Positions 8,220 to 17,377 are shown, counted from the first letter of the stretch. The stretch: DNA of 64,000 nucleotides from Pseudomonas sp. Irchel 3A7 (GCF_900187565.1 NZ_FYED01000007.1:289240-353239), one strand, 5' to 3'. Notes: generated by a model not told the origin, from the letters alone. Numbers and translations: made by a program.

Positions 8220-8756
8220 ATGCGCCGTCTTCTGTTGACTCTTGTTTTCCTGGGTACGGGCCTTGCCCACGCCGGCGAACTGCCGGAAACCGACTGGCTC
8301 GAACTGATGCCCAAGTCGGACCAGAAAGCCCTCGAGGCCATGCCCGAGATCGACCACAACTCCCCCGAAGCCAATGGCACCTTTACCGAAAAGGGTGGCA
8401 TGAAGCAGAGCAAAGGCCTGCCGGCGGTGATGTATTCGACCAAGACCGTGTCGTCGATGAACGACAAGAACATCCGCCTGGGCGGTTATCCGGTGCCGCT
8501 GGAAACCGATGCAAAGGGCCACAGCACGTTGTTCTTCCTCGTGCCGTACCCCGGCGCCTGCATCCACGTACCGCCACCTCCGCCCAATCAACTGGTGCTG
8601 GTGCGTTACCCCAAGGGCCTGAAGCTCAATGATATCTACACGCCGTTGTGGGTTACTGGCACGCTGAAGATCGAGAAGGTCAGCAACGACCTGGCGGACG
8701 CGGCCTATGCGCTGGATGCGGCGAAGGTGCGGGTGGTGCAGGAATCAGACCTGTAG
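8220..8756 (+). CDS. DUF3299 exported protein
   Basis: A 178-residue protein with an N-terminal signal peptide (MRRLLLTLVFLGTGLAHAGE, likely cut after AHA). The mature part carries LGGYPVPLE and a FFLVPYPGACIHVPPPPPNQ region, the conserved core of the DUF3299 family. Family members are periplasmic or lipid-linked and sometimes sit beside ABC-type export systems, but no such genes are present here. The Cys in GACIHVPPPPP is the only cysteine after the signal. The function is unknown. Confidence 0.82.
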   Translation: MRRLLLTLVFLGTGLAHAGELPETDWLELMPKSDQKALEAMPEIDHNSPEANGTFTEKGGMKQSKGLPAVMYSTKTVSSMNDKNIRLGGYPVPLETDAKGHSTLFFLVPYPGACIHVPPPPPNQLVLVRYPKGLKLNDIYTPLWVTGTLKIEKVSNDLADAAYALDAAKVRVVQESDL

Positions 8757-8768
8757 AAAATCAAAACT

Positions 8769-8856
8769 GTGGGAGCGAGCCTGCTCGCGAAGAGGCCATA
8801 ACATCCAACATCAATGTTGACTGTTATGCCGCCTTCGCGAGCAGGCTCGCTCCCAC
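8769..8856. repeat. REP doublet
   Basis: GTGGGAGCGAGCCTGCTCGC and its reverse complement flank about 45 bases between two convergent genes. Both arms are intact. Confidence 0.87.
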
Positions 8857-8871
8857 AATGGCTTTTGGATA

Positions 8872-9771
8872 TTAGTTAGGCTTGCTGGCGATGCTCACGC
8901 CCAGGGTATGGCTGGCTCCCGGCGCCAATGCCACCACATCATCCATCACATTCGCCGTCTCGATGCACAACATGCGCTGCCAGCCATCGTCGGCCATGTC
9001 GCTGAATGCCGCGGCGCGGTCGATCCATGGGTTCCAGATCACCGCCGAGCGCGAGCCGGTACTGGTCAGCTCGATGCGCCGCTCCCAGGTTGGGTCGACG
9101 ATGCTCAGTTTTGCCGGAGGATCGAGGTAGATGCGGTCTGTTTCGCCGTCAAAGCGCAGATCGCCGGTCTGGGTGACGGTTTTCCAGTTATCCAGCGTCT
9201 CGATGTAATTCAAGCCATCCACACCTTCGACATGCACGTTGCGCACATCACTGACGGCGAAATAGCTGTGCAGTGCCTGGCTGATGGTCACTGTTTCAGC
9301 GCCTTGGTTGTGGCTGGTCAGGCTGATGTGCAGTTGCTCGTCCAGGCGAATGCTCAGCTTCAAGTCCACCTTATGCGGCCAGCCTGGCAAGCCTCCTTCA
9401 GGGTAGGGCAGGAGGAATTCGACCTTCAGGCTTTCGCCCTCGGCTTCGATGCCTCCCAGTTCCCAGTCCATCGCGCGCACCAAGCCATGAGCGCTTGGCG
9501 GCTCGTTGCCGACGCGCATCGCCTGCACACTCTGCGGGTTGCGCGAGAAGTTGCCGAACCACGGCCAGCACACCGGCACACCGGCGCGGATGCTTTTGCC
9601 GGCCTTGAACACAGCCTCGTCATTGAGCCAGATCACTGGCGGTTCACCAGCCAATTGATAACTGAGGATGTGCGCGCCTTGCTGGGCCACCAGTAATTCG
9701 GCCTGACCGTGGCGGATGCGCCAGCAGTTCAGTTCATCCAGTTTCACGGCTTCAACGTTGGGCGTGCTCAT
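8872..9771 (-). CDS. D-hexose-6-phosphate mutarotase (YeaD-like aldose epimerase)
   Basis: Interconverts alpha and beta anomers of glucose-6-phosphate. The 299-residue protein has the galactose-mutarotase fold pattern: AHILSYQ near the start, PPVIWLNDEAVFKAGKSIRA and GVPVCWPWFG in the first third, ALHSYFAVSD with the catalytic His in the middle, and VIWNPWIDRA with the acidic residue near the C-terminus. All the usual landmarks of the YeaD branch are present, with no signal peptide. It stands alone, convergent with the DUF3299 gene. Confidence 0.9.
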   Translation of the reverse strand: MSTPNVEAVKLDELNCWRIRHGQAELLVAQQGAHILSYQLAGEPPVIWLNDEAVFKAGKSIRAGVPVCWPWFGNFSRNPQSVQAMRVGNEPPSAHGLVRAMDWELGGIEAEGESLKVEFLLPYPEGGLPGWPHKVDLKLSIRLDEQLHISLTSHNQGAETVTISQALHSYFAVSDVRNVHVEGVDGLNYIETLDNWKTVTQTGDLRFDGETDRIYLDPPAKLSIVDPTWERRIELTSTGSRSAVIWNPWIDRAAAFSDMADDGWQRMLCIETANVMDDVVALAPGASHTLGVSIASKPN

Positions 9772-9840
9772 GGGACAGCTCTCGATCAGTGACAGGACTG
9801 CAATGGACCGTAAAACGGTCGCCGGGTTTAACGAGGCTCT

Positions 9841-10245
9841 TTAACGGGCGCGAGGCGGAACCGAGCGAGTGCGGCCGCTGCCATCGATGGCGACGAATAC
9901 GAACACCGCTTCGGTGACTTTTCGCCATTCGCTGGACAGCGGATCGTCGCTCCAGACCTCGACCATCATCTGGATCGAGCTGCGGCCGATTTCCAGTGCC
10001 TGTGTATAGAAGGAGAGCTGGGCGCCCACCGCCACCGGTACCAGAAACGCCATGCGGTCGATCGCCACCGTGGCCACGCGACCACCGGCTACCTTGCTGG
10101 CCATCGCGGTACCCGCCAAATCCATCTGCGCCACCAGCCAGCCGCCGAAAATATCGCCAAAGCCATTGGTTTCGCGGGGAAGTGCGGTGATTTGCAGGGC
10201 CAGGTCGCCTTGCGGGATCGGATCTTCTTGTTCGAGCTCTATCAT
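9841..10245 (-). CDS. Acyl-CoA thioesterase, hotdog fold (YciA-like)
   Basis: Hydrolyses acyl-CoA thioesters. The 134-residue chain shows the hotdog pattern of the YciA/ACOT group: NGFGDIFGGWLVAQMDLAG, with the catalytic Asp next to a central helix, followed by five beta strands. The stop lies just 69 bases from the mutarotase start on the same strand, so the two may share a transcript. Which acyl chain it prefers cannot be told from sequence. Confidence 0.87.
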   Translation of the reverse strand: MIELEQEDPIPQGDLALQITALPRETNGFGDIFGGWLVAQMDLAGTAMASKVAGGRVATVAIDRMAFLVPVAVGAQLSFYTQALEIGRSSIQMMVEVWSDDPLSSEWRKVTEAVFVFVAIDGSGRTRSVPPRAR

Positions 10246-10609
10246 GCCGGGGGTGCCTCTGACCCGTGACTCTTCATTGGTAATGCCTGGTGGTAGCCGT
10301 CTTCAGGAAAAACGATTCAGCACCGAACATACTACGTTCGTCACGTTTTCCATAAGGCGCCTAAAGGGAAACTCTGCGAAATCGCCTATGAACCTGACAG
10401 GCGTTTTCGCACAGCAACCCTTGCAAGCCATTGCACAGTTGCGAGTATATCGGTCGGTAGACTCCGATACGACCGTCCGGTTCTCATTTTGACCGTCAAA
10501 TAAGCACCTTTATGTGCTTTTTCGAACAATTTGCTATCGTGCCGGACCTGCCCGAGCCCCTGCCAGCGTTGTTGGGGCGGCAGACCTGACTATAAGAGAA
10601 GCCCTTGCC
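10246..10609. other. Intergenic region upstream of the MFS gene
   Basis: No gene is supported. It carries a dyad CGGTCG-N13-CGACCG (10451-10456 with 10470-10475), resembling a repressor operator, and further right a hairpin with a T-run at 10502-10522. The MFS start codon follows 87 bases after the hairpin. Confidence 0.5.
10502..10522 (+). terminator. Hairpin with T-run upstream of the MFS gene
   Basis: AAGCAC (10502-10507) pairs with GTGCTT (10514-10519) and is followed by further T residues to 10522. The stem is short. On the + strand it could end a small RNA or attenuate the MFS transcript; no clear promoter for a small RNA was found. Confidence 0.5.
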
Positions 10610-11908
10610 ATGACCACAGCGCCCTCGAGTATCGCGCAGCCTTCACAACCAGCACGTCCATTGACCCGCAGCGACTACAAGACACTATCGCTGTCGGCCC
10701 TGGGGGGCGCGCTGGAGTTTTACGACTTCATCATCTTCGTGTTCTTCGCCACGGTGGTGGGCAAGCTGTTCTTCCCGGCGGACATGCCCGAGTGGCTGCG
10801 CCTGATGCAGACCTTCGGCATCTTCGCCGCCGGTTACCTGGCCCGGCCGCTGGGGGGCATCGTGATGGCGCACTTCGGCGACCTGCTGGGGCGCAAGAAG
10901 ATGTTTACCCTGAGTATTTTCATGATGGCGGTGCCGACCCTGATCATGGGCCTGCTGCCGACTTATGCGCAGATCGGCATGTGGGCGCCGATCCTGTTGC
11001 TGTTGATGCGGGTGATCCAGGGCGCCGCGATTGGTGGTGAAGTGCCCGGCGCCTGGGTCTTCGTTTCCGAACACGTGCCGCAACGCCATATCGGTTATGC
11101 CTGCGGCACCCTGACCAGCGGACTGACGGCGGGTATCTTGCTGGGTTCACTGGTGGCTACGGCGATCAACAGCGTTTATACCCCGGCGCAAGTGTCGGAT
11201 TACGCCTGGCGGATCCCGTTCCTGCTGGGCGGTGTGTTCGGCCTGTTCTCGGTGTACCTGCGCCGCTGGCTGCACGAAACCCCGGTGTTCGCCGAACTGC
11301 AACTGCGCAAGGCCCTGGCCGAAGAAGTGCCGCTGCGTGCGGTGCTGCGTGATCATCGTGGTGCTATCGCCATTTCCATGCTGCTGACCTGGCTGCTGTC
11401 CGCCGCCATTGTGGTACTGATCCTGATGACCCCGACCGTGTTGCAGACGGTCTACCATTTCTCACCAACCACAGCCCTGCAATCCAACAGCGTGGCGATT
11501 GTGCTGCTGAGCTTTGGCTGCATCATTTCCGGTGCCCTGGCGGATCGCTTTGGAGCGGGGCGAGTCTTCGTGATCGGTTGTACCGCGTTGCTGGCCAGCT
11601 CCTGGACCTTCTATCACAACCTGGCCGACCACCCGGACTGGTTGTTCCCGATGTACGCCGTGACCGGCCTGCTGGTGGGCACCATCGGTGCGGTGCCGTA
11701 TGTGATGGTCAAGGCGTTCCCGCCAGTTGTGCGCTTCAGCGGCCTGTCGTTTTCCTACAACGTTGCCTACGCGATTTTCGGTGGTCTGACGCCGATGATC
11801 GTAAGCCTGCTGCTCAAGGAAAGCCCGATGGGGCCGGCGTATTACGTGGCGGTGCTGTGTGGGGTGGGGATTCTGGTGGGGGCGTATCTCTGGAAGAAGG
11901 GTCGTTAA
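10610..11908 (+). CDS. MFS transporter, metabolite:H+ symporter type
   Basis: Inner-membrane carrier of 432 residues with about twelve membrane segments. The MHS-subfamily features are visible: GALEFYDFIIFVFFATVVGK in segment 1, the loop GDLLGRKKMF after segment 2, and RVIQGAAIGGEVPGAWVF in segment 4-5. An ATG at 10610 gives MTTAPSSIAQP. A longer frame begins at 10514 but runs through the hairpin region and lacks a ribosome site. Pseudomonas genomes often place this gene just ahead of pstS. The substrate is unknown, and a REP hairpin and the pstS promoter separate it from the phosphate genes. Confidence 0.9.
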   Translation: MTTAPSSIAQPSQPARPLTRSDYKTLSLSALGGALEFYDFIIFVFFATVVGKLFFPADMPEWLRLMQTFGIFAAGYLARPLGGIVMAHFGDLLGRKKMFTLSIFMMAVPTLIMGLLPTYAQIGMWAPILLLLMRVIQGAAIGGEVPGAWVFVSEHVPQRHIGYACGTLTSGLTAGILLGSLVATAINSVYTPAQVSDYAWRIPFLLGGVFGLFSVYLRRWLHETPVFAELQLRKALAEEVPLRAVLRDHRGAIAISMLLTWLLSAAIVVLILMTPTVLQTVYHFSPTTALQSNSVAIVLLSFGCIISGALADRFGAGRVFVIGCTALLASSWTFYHNLADHPDWLFPMYAVTGLLVGTIGAVPYVMVKAFPPVVRFSGLSFSYNVAYAIFGGLTPMIVSLLLKESPMGPAYYVAVLCGVGILVGAYLWKKGR

Positions 11909-11938
11909 TTTCGACTTTCCTGTCGTCTGTACCGGCCC

Positions 11939-12004
11939 AATCGCCAGCAGGCTGGCTCCCACATTGAAATGCATTCCAATGTGGGAGCCAGCCTGCTGGC
12001 GATT
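11939..12004. repeat. REP doublet, near-perfect long palindrome
   Basis: A 66-base near-perfect inverted repeat, AATCGCCAGCAGGCTGGCTC... and its reverse complement, whose centre is also palindromic (ATTGaAATGCATTcCAAT). It uses the CAGCAGGCTGGCTCCCAC variant of the REP arm and probably also ends the MFS transcript. Confidence 0.87.
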
Positions 12005-12055
12005 GGAGCGCCATGAATCATCCAGGAAAAACTCGAATACTGGCCTTTCATCCAA

Positions 12056-12084
12056 TTGTCATATTTCAGCCATAGAGTGTTCAC
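12056..12084 (+). promoter_or_regulatory. Pho box upstream of pstS
   Basis: Three seven-base units, TTGTCAT, CAGCCAT and TGTTCAC, are separated by exactly four bases each, giving the 11-base period of PhoB sites (consensus CTGTCAT-N4-CTGTCAT). A GATACT -10 element follows ten bases downstream, as in PhoB-activated promoters that lack a -35. The last two units are degenerate. Confidence 0.75.
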
Positions 12085-12140
12085 ACGGCCTGCTGATACT
12101 TGGCCCCGACTTAACACACCCTATCTGCTAGGAGTAAGGC

Positions 12141-13139
12141 ATGAAACTGAAGCGTTTGATGGCGGCAATGACTTTTGTCGCTGCTGGCGTTGCGACTGCC
12201 AACGCGGTTGCCGCTGTTGACCCTGCTATCCCGAGCTACACCAAGACCACTGGTGTGTCGGGCAACCTGTCCAGCGTCGGCTCCGATACCCTGGCCAACC
12301 TCATGACCCTCTGGGCTGAGAACTACAAAAAAGAATACCCGAACGTAAACATCCAGATTCAGGCCGCTGGCTCCGCCACTGCGCCACCTGCGCTGACTGA
12401 AGGCACCTCCAACCTGGGCCCGATGAGCCGTAAGATGAAGGACACCGAACTGGCTGCCTTCGAGCAGAAGTACGGCTACAAGCCAACCGCAATCCCGGTT
12501 GCCGTGGACGCCCTGGCTGTATTCGTGCACAAGGACAACCCGATCCAGCACCTGACCATGGAACAGGTTGACTCGATTTTCTCGTCCACTCGTCTGTGCG
12601 GCGCTAAAACCGACGTGAAAACCTGGGGTGACCTGGGCGTGACCGGTGACCTGGCCAACAAGCCGGTTCAACTGTTTGGTCGTAACTCGGTATCCGGCAC
12701 CTACGGCTACTTCAAGGAAGAAGCCCTGTGCAAAGGCGACTTCAAGCCAAACGTCAACGAACAACCAGGCTCGGCTTCGGTCGTGCAGTCGATCAGCTCC
12801 TCGCTGAACGGCATCGGTTACTCGGGCATCGGCTACAAAACCGCTAGCGTGAAGACGGTGGCCCTGGCCAAGAAAGGCAGCACCGACTTCATCGAAGACA
12901 CCGAAGAAAACGCCCTGAACGGCAAGTACCCGCTGTCACGCTTCCTGTACGTTTACGTCAACAAGGCCCCGAACAAGCCTCTGGCCCCGCTGGAAGCCGA
13001 GTTCGTGAAACTGGTTCTGTCCAAGCAGGGTCAGGAAGTTGTAGTGAAAGACGGCTACATCCCGCTGCCAGCCAAGGTTGCTGCAAAAGCACTGGCTGAC
13101 CTGGGTCTGCAGGAAGGTAACAACGTAGCAAAAAAGTAA
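12141..13139 (+). CDS. pstS: Phosphate ABC transporter, periplasmic phosphate-binding protein
   Basis: Captures inorganic phosphate in the periplasm and delivers it to PstCA. The 332 residues start with a signal peptide (cleaved after about AVAA, residue 25). The ligand-binding loop [18 protein letters not shown], the [11 protein letters not shown] segment and [12 protein letters not shown] are the phosphate-coordinating parts of the family. AGGAGTAAGGC before the ATG is an excellent ribosome site, and a Pho box drives the gene. A strong stem-loop follows the stop codon, which can let pstS mRNA accumulate over the permease message. Confidence 0.97.
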   Translation: MKLKRLMAAMTFVAAGVATANAVAAVDPAIPSYTKTTGVSGNLSSVGSDTLANLMTLWAENYKKEYPNVNIQIQAAGSATAPPALTEGTSNLGPMSRKMKDTELAAFEQKYGYKPTAIPVAVDALAVFVHKDNPIQHLTMEQVDSIFSSTRLCGAKTDVKTWGDLGVTGDLANKPVQLFGRNSVSGTYGYFKEEALCKGDFKPNVNEQPGSASVVQSISSSLNGIGYSGIGYKTASVKTVALAKKGSTDFIEDTEENALNGKYPLSRFLYVYVNKAPNKPLAPLEAEFVKLVLSKQGQEVVVKDGYIPLPAKVAAKALADLGLQEGNNVAKK

Positions 13140-13145
13140 AACCCT

Positions 13146-13169
13146 AGGTCCGGAGTTCACTCCGGACCT
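13146..13169 (+). terminator. Stem-loop directly after pstS
   Basis: AGGTCCGGAGT pairs with ACTCCGGACCT, a perfect 11-base stem with a two-base loop, seven bases past the pstS stop. No T-run follows, so it more likely blocks 3' exonucleases or gives partial termination than acting as a full terminator. Confidence 0.65.
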
Positions 13170-13171
13170 GT

Positions 13172-13256
13172 GTAGGAGCGAGCTTGCTCGCGATGGAAGT
13201 CGAGCCACAGAAAATGTGTCTGAATGTTCCATCTTCGCGAGCAAGCTCGCTCCTAC
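13172..13256. repeat. REP doublet between pstS and pstC
   Basis: GTAGGAGCGAGCTTGCTCGC and its inverted partner surround about 40 bases. It uses the AGCTTGCTC variant of the element, also found near 25707. Confidence 0.87.
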
Positions 13257-13351
13257 AACGGCTCAGGGTTGCCATTTCCGGCAACCCGGCCCTCCCAAAT
13301 TCTCTGTCCACTGCCAGTTCCCGCTGGCGGCGGATTTGTTGCGTCACTGCA

Positions 13352-13369
13352 CTGTCATCTTTCTGTCAT
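13352..13369 (+). promoter_or_regulatory. Perfect Pho box upstream of pstC
   Basis: CTGTCAT-CTTT-CTGTCAT matches the PhoB consensus exactly, twice, with the proper four-base spacer. A weak -10 (TAGGGT, 13380-13385) begins ten bases after the second unit, which would place transcription start at or only a few bases before the annotated pstC start. Confidence 0.82.
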
Positions 13370-13391
13370 ACAGGATCGCTAGGGTGTGCGA

Positions 13392-15674
13392 ATGAATGAT
13401 CTGGCCAATTCCACAATGACTACAAATCCCCCCAAGCGAATTGATTTCAATACGCCTGAGCTACAACGCAAGCGCCGCATTCGCGCGCTCAAGGATCGCC
13501 TGACTCGCTGGTACGTCCTCGTGGGCGGGCTCGCCGTTCTGGCGGCGATCACGCTGATTTTCTTCTTCCTTGCCTACGTGGTCATGCCCCTGTTTCAGGG
13601 TGCCAGCCTGACTGCCAAGGACGCCATCACGCCTGCCTGGATGCAAGATGCCGGCAAGCCGTTGATGTTTTCCCTTGAAGAGCAGAACCAGGTCGCCATG
13701 CGGGTTTCCGACAAGGGCCAGGCACTGTTCTTCGATATCGACAGTGGCGCTGAACTCAAGCGCGTTGATCTGCCGGTTCCTGCAGGCGCCAGCGTAACGT
13801 CCATCGGCGAAGATCAACCCGGTCACCCGCTGGTCGCCGTGGGTTTTTCCAACGGTCAGGCCCTGGTGTTCCGTCACACGTATAAAGTCAGCTATCCGGA
13901 CGGCAAGAAAACCATCTCGCCGGCCATCGAATACCCTTACGGCGAAACCCCGATCGCGCTGAACGAAACCGGCGGTGCGCTGGAGCATGTCAGCCTCAAC
14001 GCCAACGATTCGACCCTGATGCTGGTCGGTTCCACCGGTTCGCAACTCAATGTTCTGTCGCTGACCAGCGAAGAAAACATGATGACCGGCGAGATCACCA
14101 ACGAGCAGAAGCGTATCGATCTGCCGCAAATGACCGAGCCGGTGAAGAACATCTTCGTCGACCCGCGCCAGCAATGGCTGTATGTGGTCAACGGTCGTGC
14201 CCAGGCCGACGTGTTCAGCCTGCGCGACAAGAGCCTCAATGGACGCTACAAACTGCTGGAAAACGGTGACGCTGAAATTACCGCCAGTACTCAGCTCGTA
14301 GGCGGCATCTCGCTGATCCTCGGTGATTCCAAAGGTGGCCTGGCCCAGTGGTTCATGGCGCGCGATCCGGATGGCGAACAGCGCCTGAAGCAAATCCGCA
14401 CCTTCCAGATGGGCACCACGCCAATCGTGGAAATCACCGCCGAAGAGCGCCGCAAGGGCTTCGTCGCCCTGGATGCTTCCGGCAAGCTCGGCGTGTTCCA
14501 CAGTACCGCCCACCGCACCTTGCTGGTGGACCAGGTGGTCGAAGGCCAAGGCCTGTTCGGCCTGTCGCCACGGGCCAACCGCGTGATCGTGGAGCAGGGC
14601 GGCAAACTGCAACCGTTGCTGCTGGACAACCCGCATCCGGAAGTGTCGTGGAGCGCGTTGTGGAGCAAGGTCTGGTACGAGAACTACGACGAGCCTAAAT
14701 ACGTCTGGCAATCGACTGCCGCCAACACCGACTTCGAACCGAAGCTGAGCCTGTCCCCGCTGACGTTCGGCACCCTGAAAGCTGCGTTCTACGCCATGCT
14801 GCTGGCCGCGCCCCTGGCTGTCGCCGCTGCGATCTACACCGCGTACTTCATGGCCCCGGGCATGCGCCGCAAGGTCAAGCCGGTGATCGAGTTGATGGAA
14901 GCAATGCCGACGGTGATCCTCGGATTCTTCGCCGGTCTGTTCCTCGCGCCGTATGTGGAAGGGCATCTGCCGGGCATCTTCAGCCTGCTGATGTTGTTGC
15001 CGATCGGCATTCTGGTCGCCGGTTTCACCTTCAGCCGCCTGCCTGAGTCGATCCGCCTGAAAGTCCCTGACGGCTGGGAAAGTGCCCTGCTGATTCCGGT
15101 GATCATGTTCGTCGGCTGGCTCTCGCTGTACATGAGCCCGTACATGGAGAACTGGTTCTTCGGCGGCGACATGCGGATGTGGATCTCCCACGACCTGGGC
15201 ATCACCTACGACCAGCGCAACGCACTGGTGGTCGGTCTGGCCATGGGCTTTGCGGTGATCCCGAACATCTACTCCATTGCCGAAGACGCCGTGTTCAGCG
15301 TACCGCGTGGCCTGACCCTCGGTTCCCTGGCCCTCGGTGCCACGCCGTGGCAGACCATGACCCGCGTGGTGATTCTTACCGCCAGCCCGGGCATCTTCTC
15401 GGCGCTGATGATCGGCATGGGCCGCGCGGTGGGTGAAACCATGATCGTGCTGATGGCCACCGGCAACACCCCGGTCATGGAAATGAACCTGTTCGAAGGC
15501 CTGCGCACCCTGGCGGCCAACGTCGCGGTGGAAATGCCGGAGTCGGAAGTCGGCGGCAGCCACTACCGCGTGCTGTTCCTCTCGGCGCTGGTGCTGCTGT
15601 TGTTCACCTTCATCATGAACACCCTCGCGGAACTGATTCGTCAGCGTCTGCGCAAGAAATACTCGTCGCTTTAA
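13392..15674 (+). CDS. pstC: Phosphate ABC transporter permease PstC, enlarged form
   Basis: Inner-membrane half of the phosphate channel. At 760 residues it is more than twice the E. coli protein. A first membrane segment (about residues 40-65) is followed by roughly 390 periplasmic residues with repeated beta-rich patterns, then a normal permease core from about residue 457, with the coupling loop GLTLGSLALGATPWQTM contacting PstB. Similarly long PstC proteins are normal in Pseudomonas. The start is uncertain: ATG 13392 has no clear ribosome site, and GTG 13386 or ATG 13416 are alternatives. pstA follows after 15 bases. Confidence 0.93.
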   Translation: MNDLANSTMTTNPPKRIDFNTPELQRKRRIRALKDRLTRWYVLVGGLAVLAAITLIFFFLAYVVMPLFQGASLTAKDAITPAWMQDAGKPLMFSLEEQNQVAMRVSDKGQALFFDIDSGAELKRVDLPVPAGASVTSIGEDQPGHPLVAVGFSNGQALVFRHTYKVSYPDGKKTISPAIEYPYGETPIALNETGGALEHVSLNANDSTLMLVGSTGSQLNVLSLTSEENMMTGEITNEQKRIDLPQMTEPVKNIFVDPRQQWLYVVNGRAQADVFSLRDKSLNGRYKLLENGDAEITASTQLVGGISLILGDSKGGLAQWFMARDPDGEQRLKQIRTFQMGTTPIVEITAEERRKGFVALDASGKLGVFHSTAHRTLLVDQVVEGQGLFGLSPRANRVIVEQGGKLQPLLLDNPHPEVSWSALWSKVWYENYDEPKYVWQSTAANTDFEPKLSLSPLTFGTLKAAFYAMLLAAPLAVAAAIYTAYFMAPGMRRKVKPVIELMEAMPTVILGFFAGLFLAPYVEGHLPGIFSLLMLLPIGILVAGFTFSRLPESIRLKVPDGWESALLIPVIMFVGWLSLYMSPYMENWFFGGDMRMWISHDLGITYDQRNALVVGLAMGFAVIPNIYSIAEDAVFSVPRGLTLGSLALGATPWQTMTRVVILTASPGIFSALMIGMGRAVGETMIVLMATGNTPVMEMNLFEGLRTLAANVAVEMPESEVGGSHYRVLFLSALVLLLFTFIMNTLAELIRQRLRKKYSSL

Positions 15675-15689
15675 GAAAGGTAGAAGTCT

Positions 15690-17360
15690 GTGAAACAGAA
15701 CTCCCTGAAAGGATGGTTCAAGAGCGGCGCCCCGGGCGTCTGGATCAGCGGTGGCGCGGTGTCCATCGCGGTCATCATGACCATTGGCCTGTTGGCGGTG
15801 ATTGCCGTGCGCGGTCTGGGTCACTTCTGGCCGGCGGATCTGGTGCATGCCAGCTACGATGTGCCGGGCCAGGCCAATCACCTGGTCATCGGCGAAGTGG
15901 TACAGAAGGAAGAAGTGCCGCGCGCGCGCCTGAAAAGCGCTGGCCTGCCGGTGCCGGATGAAGGCCCGGAGTTCATGACCCGTGAGCTGATCAAGGTCGG
16001 CAACCGTGACCTGAACGGCACCGACTTCACCTGGATCGTTGGCGAGTGGCTGACCAATCAGAAAAACCCGGTCGAATTGATGGCGCTGGAGCGTCGCGAG
16101 TGGGGCAACTTCTACGGTTACCTGGTCAACGTCAAACAGGACGGCAAGGTGATCGCCGAAGGCGAAGCTGCCTGGCCCGAGCTGCAAGCGCGGATCAACC
16201 GCGTGAATCAGCTGGCCGCGCAACTCAAGACTTTGGAAAAGGTCGACATCGGCGCGATCAACGCCGGTCTCGAGCGCATCCGCCTGCACAGCCGCAAACT
16301 GGAACTGGAAGGCAAGCTTGATCCAGCCGCGCAAGCGGACATGGAGTCCGAGCGCGCCGAACTCAATGCCCGTTATCAGGACATCGAGGCCCGTCTGGGC
16401 GATCTGCACGCGCAGTTCAACCGCGACAGCCTGACCGCCCGTGATGCCAATGGCAAAGAAATCGAAATCAGCCTCGGTAAAGTGGTTCACGCCTATCAGC
16501 CGAACGCCATGGGCACCTTCACCAAGATTGGTTTCTACTTCAGCAAGGTGTGGGAATTCCTCAGCGATGACCCGCGTGAAGCGAACACCGAAGGCGGGAT
16601 TTTCCCGGCGATCTTCGGCACCGTGATGATGACCCTGATCATGGCGATGATCGTGACCCCGTTTGGCGTGCTGGCGGCGGTGTACCTGCGTGAATACGCC
16701 AAGCAGAACACCCTGACCCGGGTGATCCGCATCGCGGTGAACAACCTGGCGGGCGTTCCGGCCATCGTTTATGGCGTGTTCGGTCTGGGCTTCTTCGTCT
16801 ATGTGCTGGGTGGCTCGCTCGACCGTCTGTTCTTCCCTGAGGCCTTGCCGGCGCCGACCTTCGGTACGCCGGGTCTGCTGTGGGCTTCGTTGACCCTGGC
16901 GCTGCTGGCGGTGCCGGTGGTGATCGTGGCCACCGAAGAGGGGCTGGCGCGGATTCCTCGCACCGTGCGTGAAGGTTCGTTGGCCCTCGGCGCGACCAAG
17001 GCCGAAACCTTGTGGAAGATCGTGCTGCCGATGGCCAGCCCGGCGATGATGACCGGCATGATCCTCGCCGTGGCCCGCGCCGCGGGTGAAGTGGCGCCGC
17101 TGATGCTGGTGGGTGTGGTGAAACTGGCGCCGTCGCTGCCGGTGGACGGCAACTACCCGTACCTGCACCTGGACCAGAAGATCATGCACCTGGGCTTCCA
17201 TATTTATGACGTCGGCTTCCAGAGCCCGAACGTCGAAGCCGCGCGGCCGCTGGTATACGCCACAGCGCTGTTGCTGGTGCTGGTGATTGCGACATTGAAC
17301 CTGTCGGCCGTTTACATCCGTAACCACCTGCGCGAGAAGTACAAGGCGCTGGATAGCTAA
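15690..17360 (+). CDS. pstA: Phosphate ABC transporter permease PstA, enlarged form
   Basis: Second permease half, 556 residues against about 296 in E. coli. One membrane segment near residues 20-42 precedes a periplasmic region. That region includes a heptad-patterned, charge-rich helix stretch of about residues 160-250 (NRVNQLAAQLKTLEKVD, ELNARYQDIEARLGDLH) that looks like a coiled coil. The permease core begins near residue 305, with the coupling loop REGSLALGATKAETLWKIV. The GTG start is preceded by AAAGG. It pairs with PstC, and both carry extra periplasmic parts. Confidence 0.93.
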   Translation: MKQNSLKGWFKSGAPGVWISGGAVSIAVIMTIGLLAVIAVRGLGHFWPADLVHASYDVPGQANHLVIGEVVQKEEVPRARLKSAGLPVPDEGPEFMTRELIKVGNRDLNGTDFTWIVGEWLTNQKNPVELMALERREWGNFYGYLVNVKQDGKVIAEGEAAWPELQARINRVNQLAAQLKTLEKVDIGAINAGLERIRLHSRKLELEGKLDPAAQADMESERAELNARYQDIEARLGDLHAQFNRDSLTARDANGKEIEISLGKVVHAYQPNAMGTFTKIGFYFSKVWEFLSDDPREANTEGGIFPAIFGTVMMTLIMAMIVTPFGVLAAVYLREYAKQNTLTRVIRIAVNNLAGVPAIVYGVFGLGFFVYVLGGSLDRLFFPEALPAPTFGTPGLLWASLTLALLAVPVVIVATEEGLARIPRTVREGSLALGATKAETLWKIVLPMASPAMMTGMILAVARAAGEVAPLMLVGVVKLAPSLPVDGNYPYLHLDQKIMHLGFHIYDVGFQSPNVEAARPLVYATALLLVLVIATLNLSAVYIRNHLREKYKALDS

Positions 17361-17377
17361 GAGTCGACGCGAACCCT

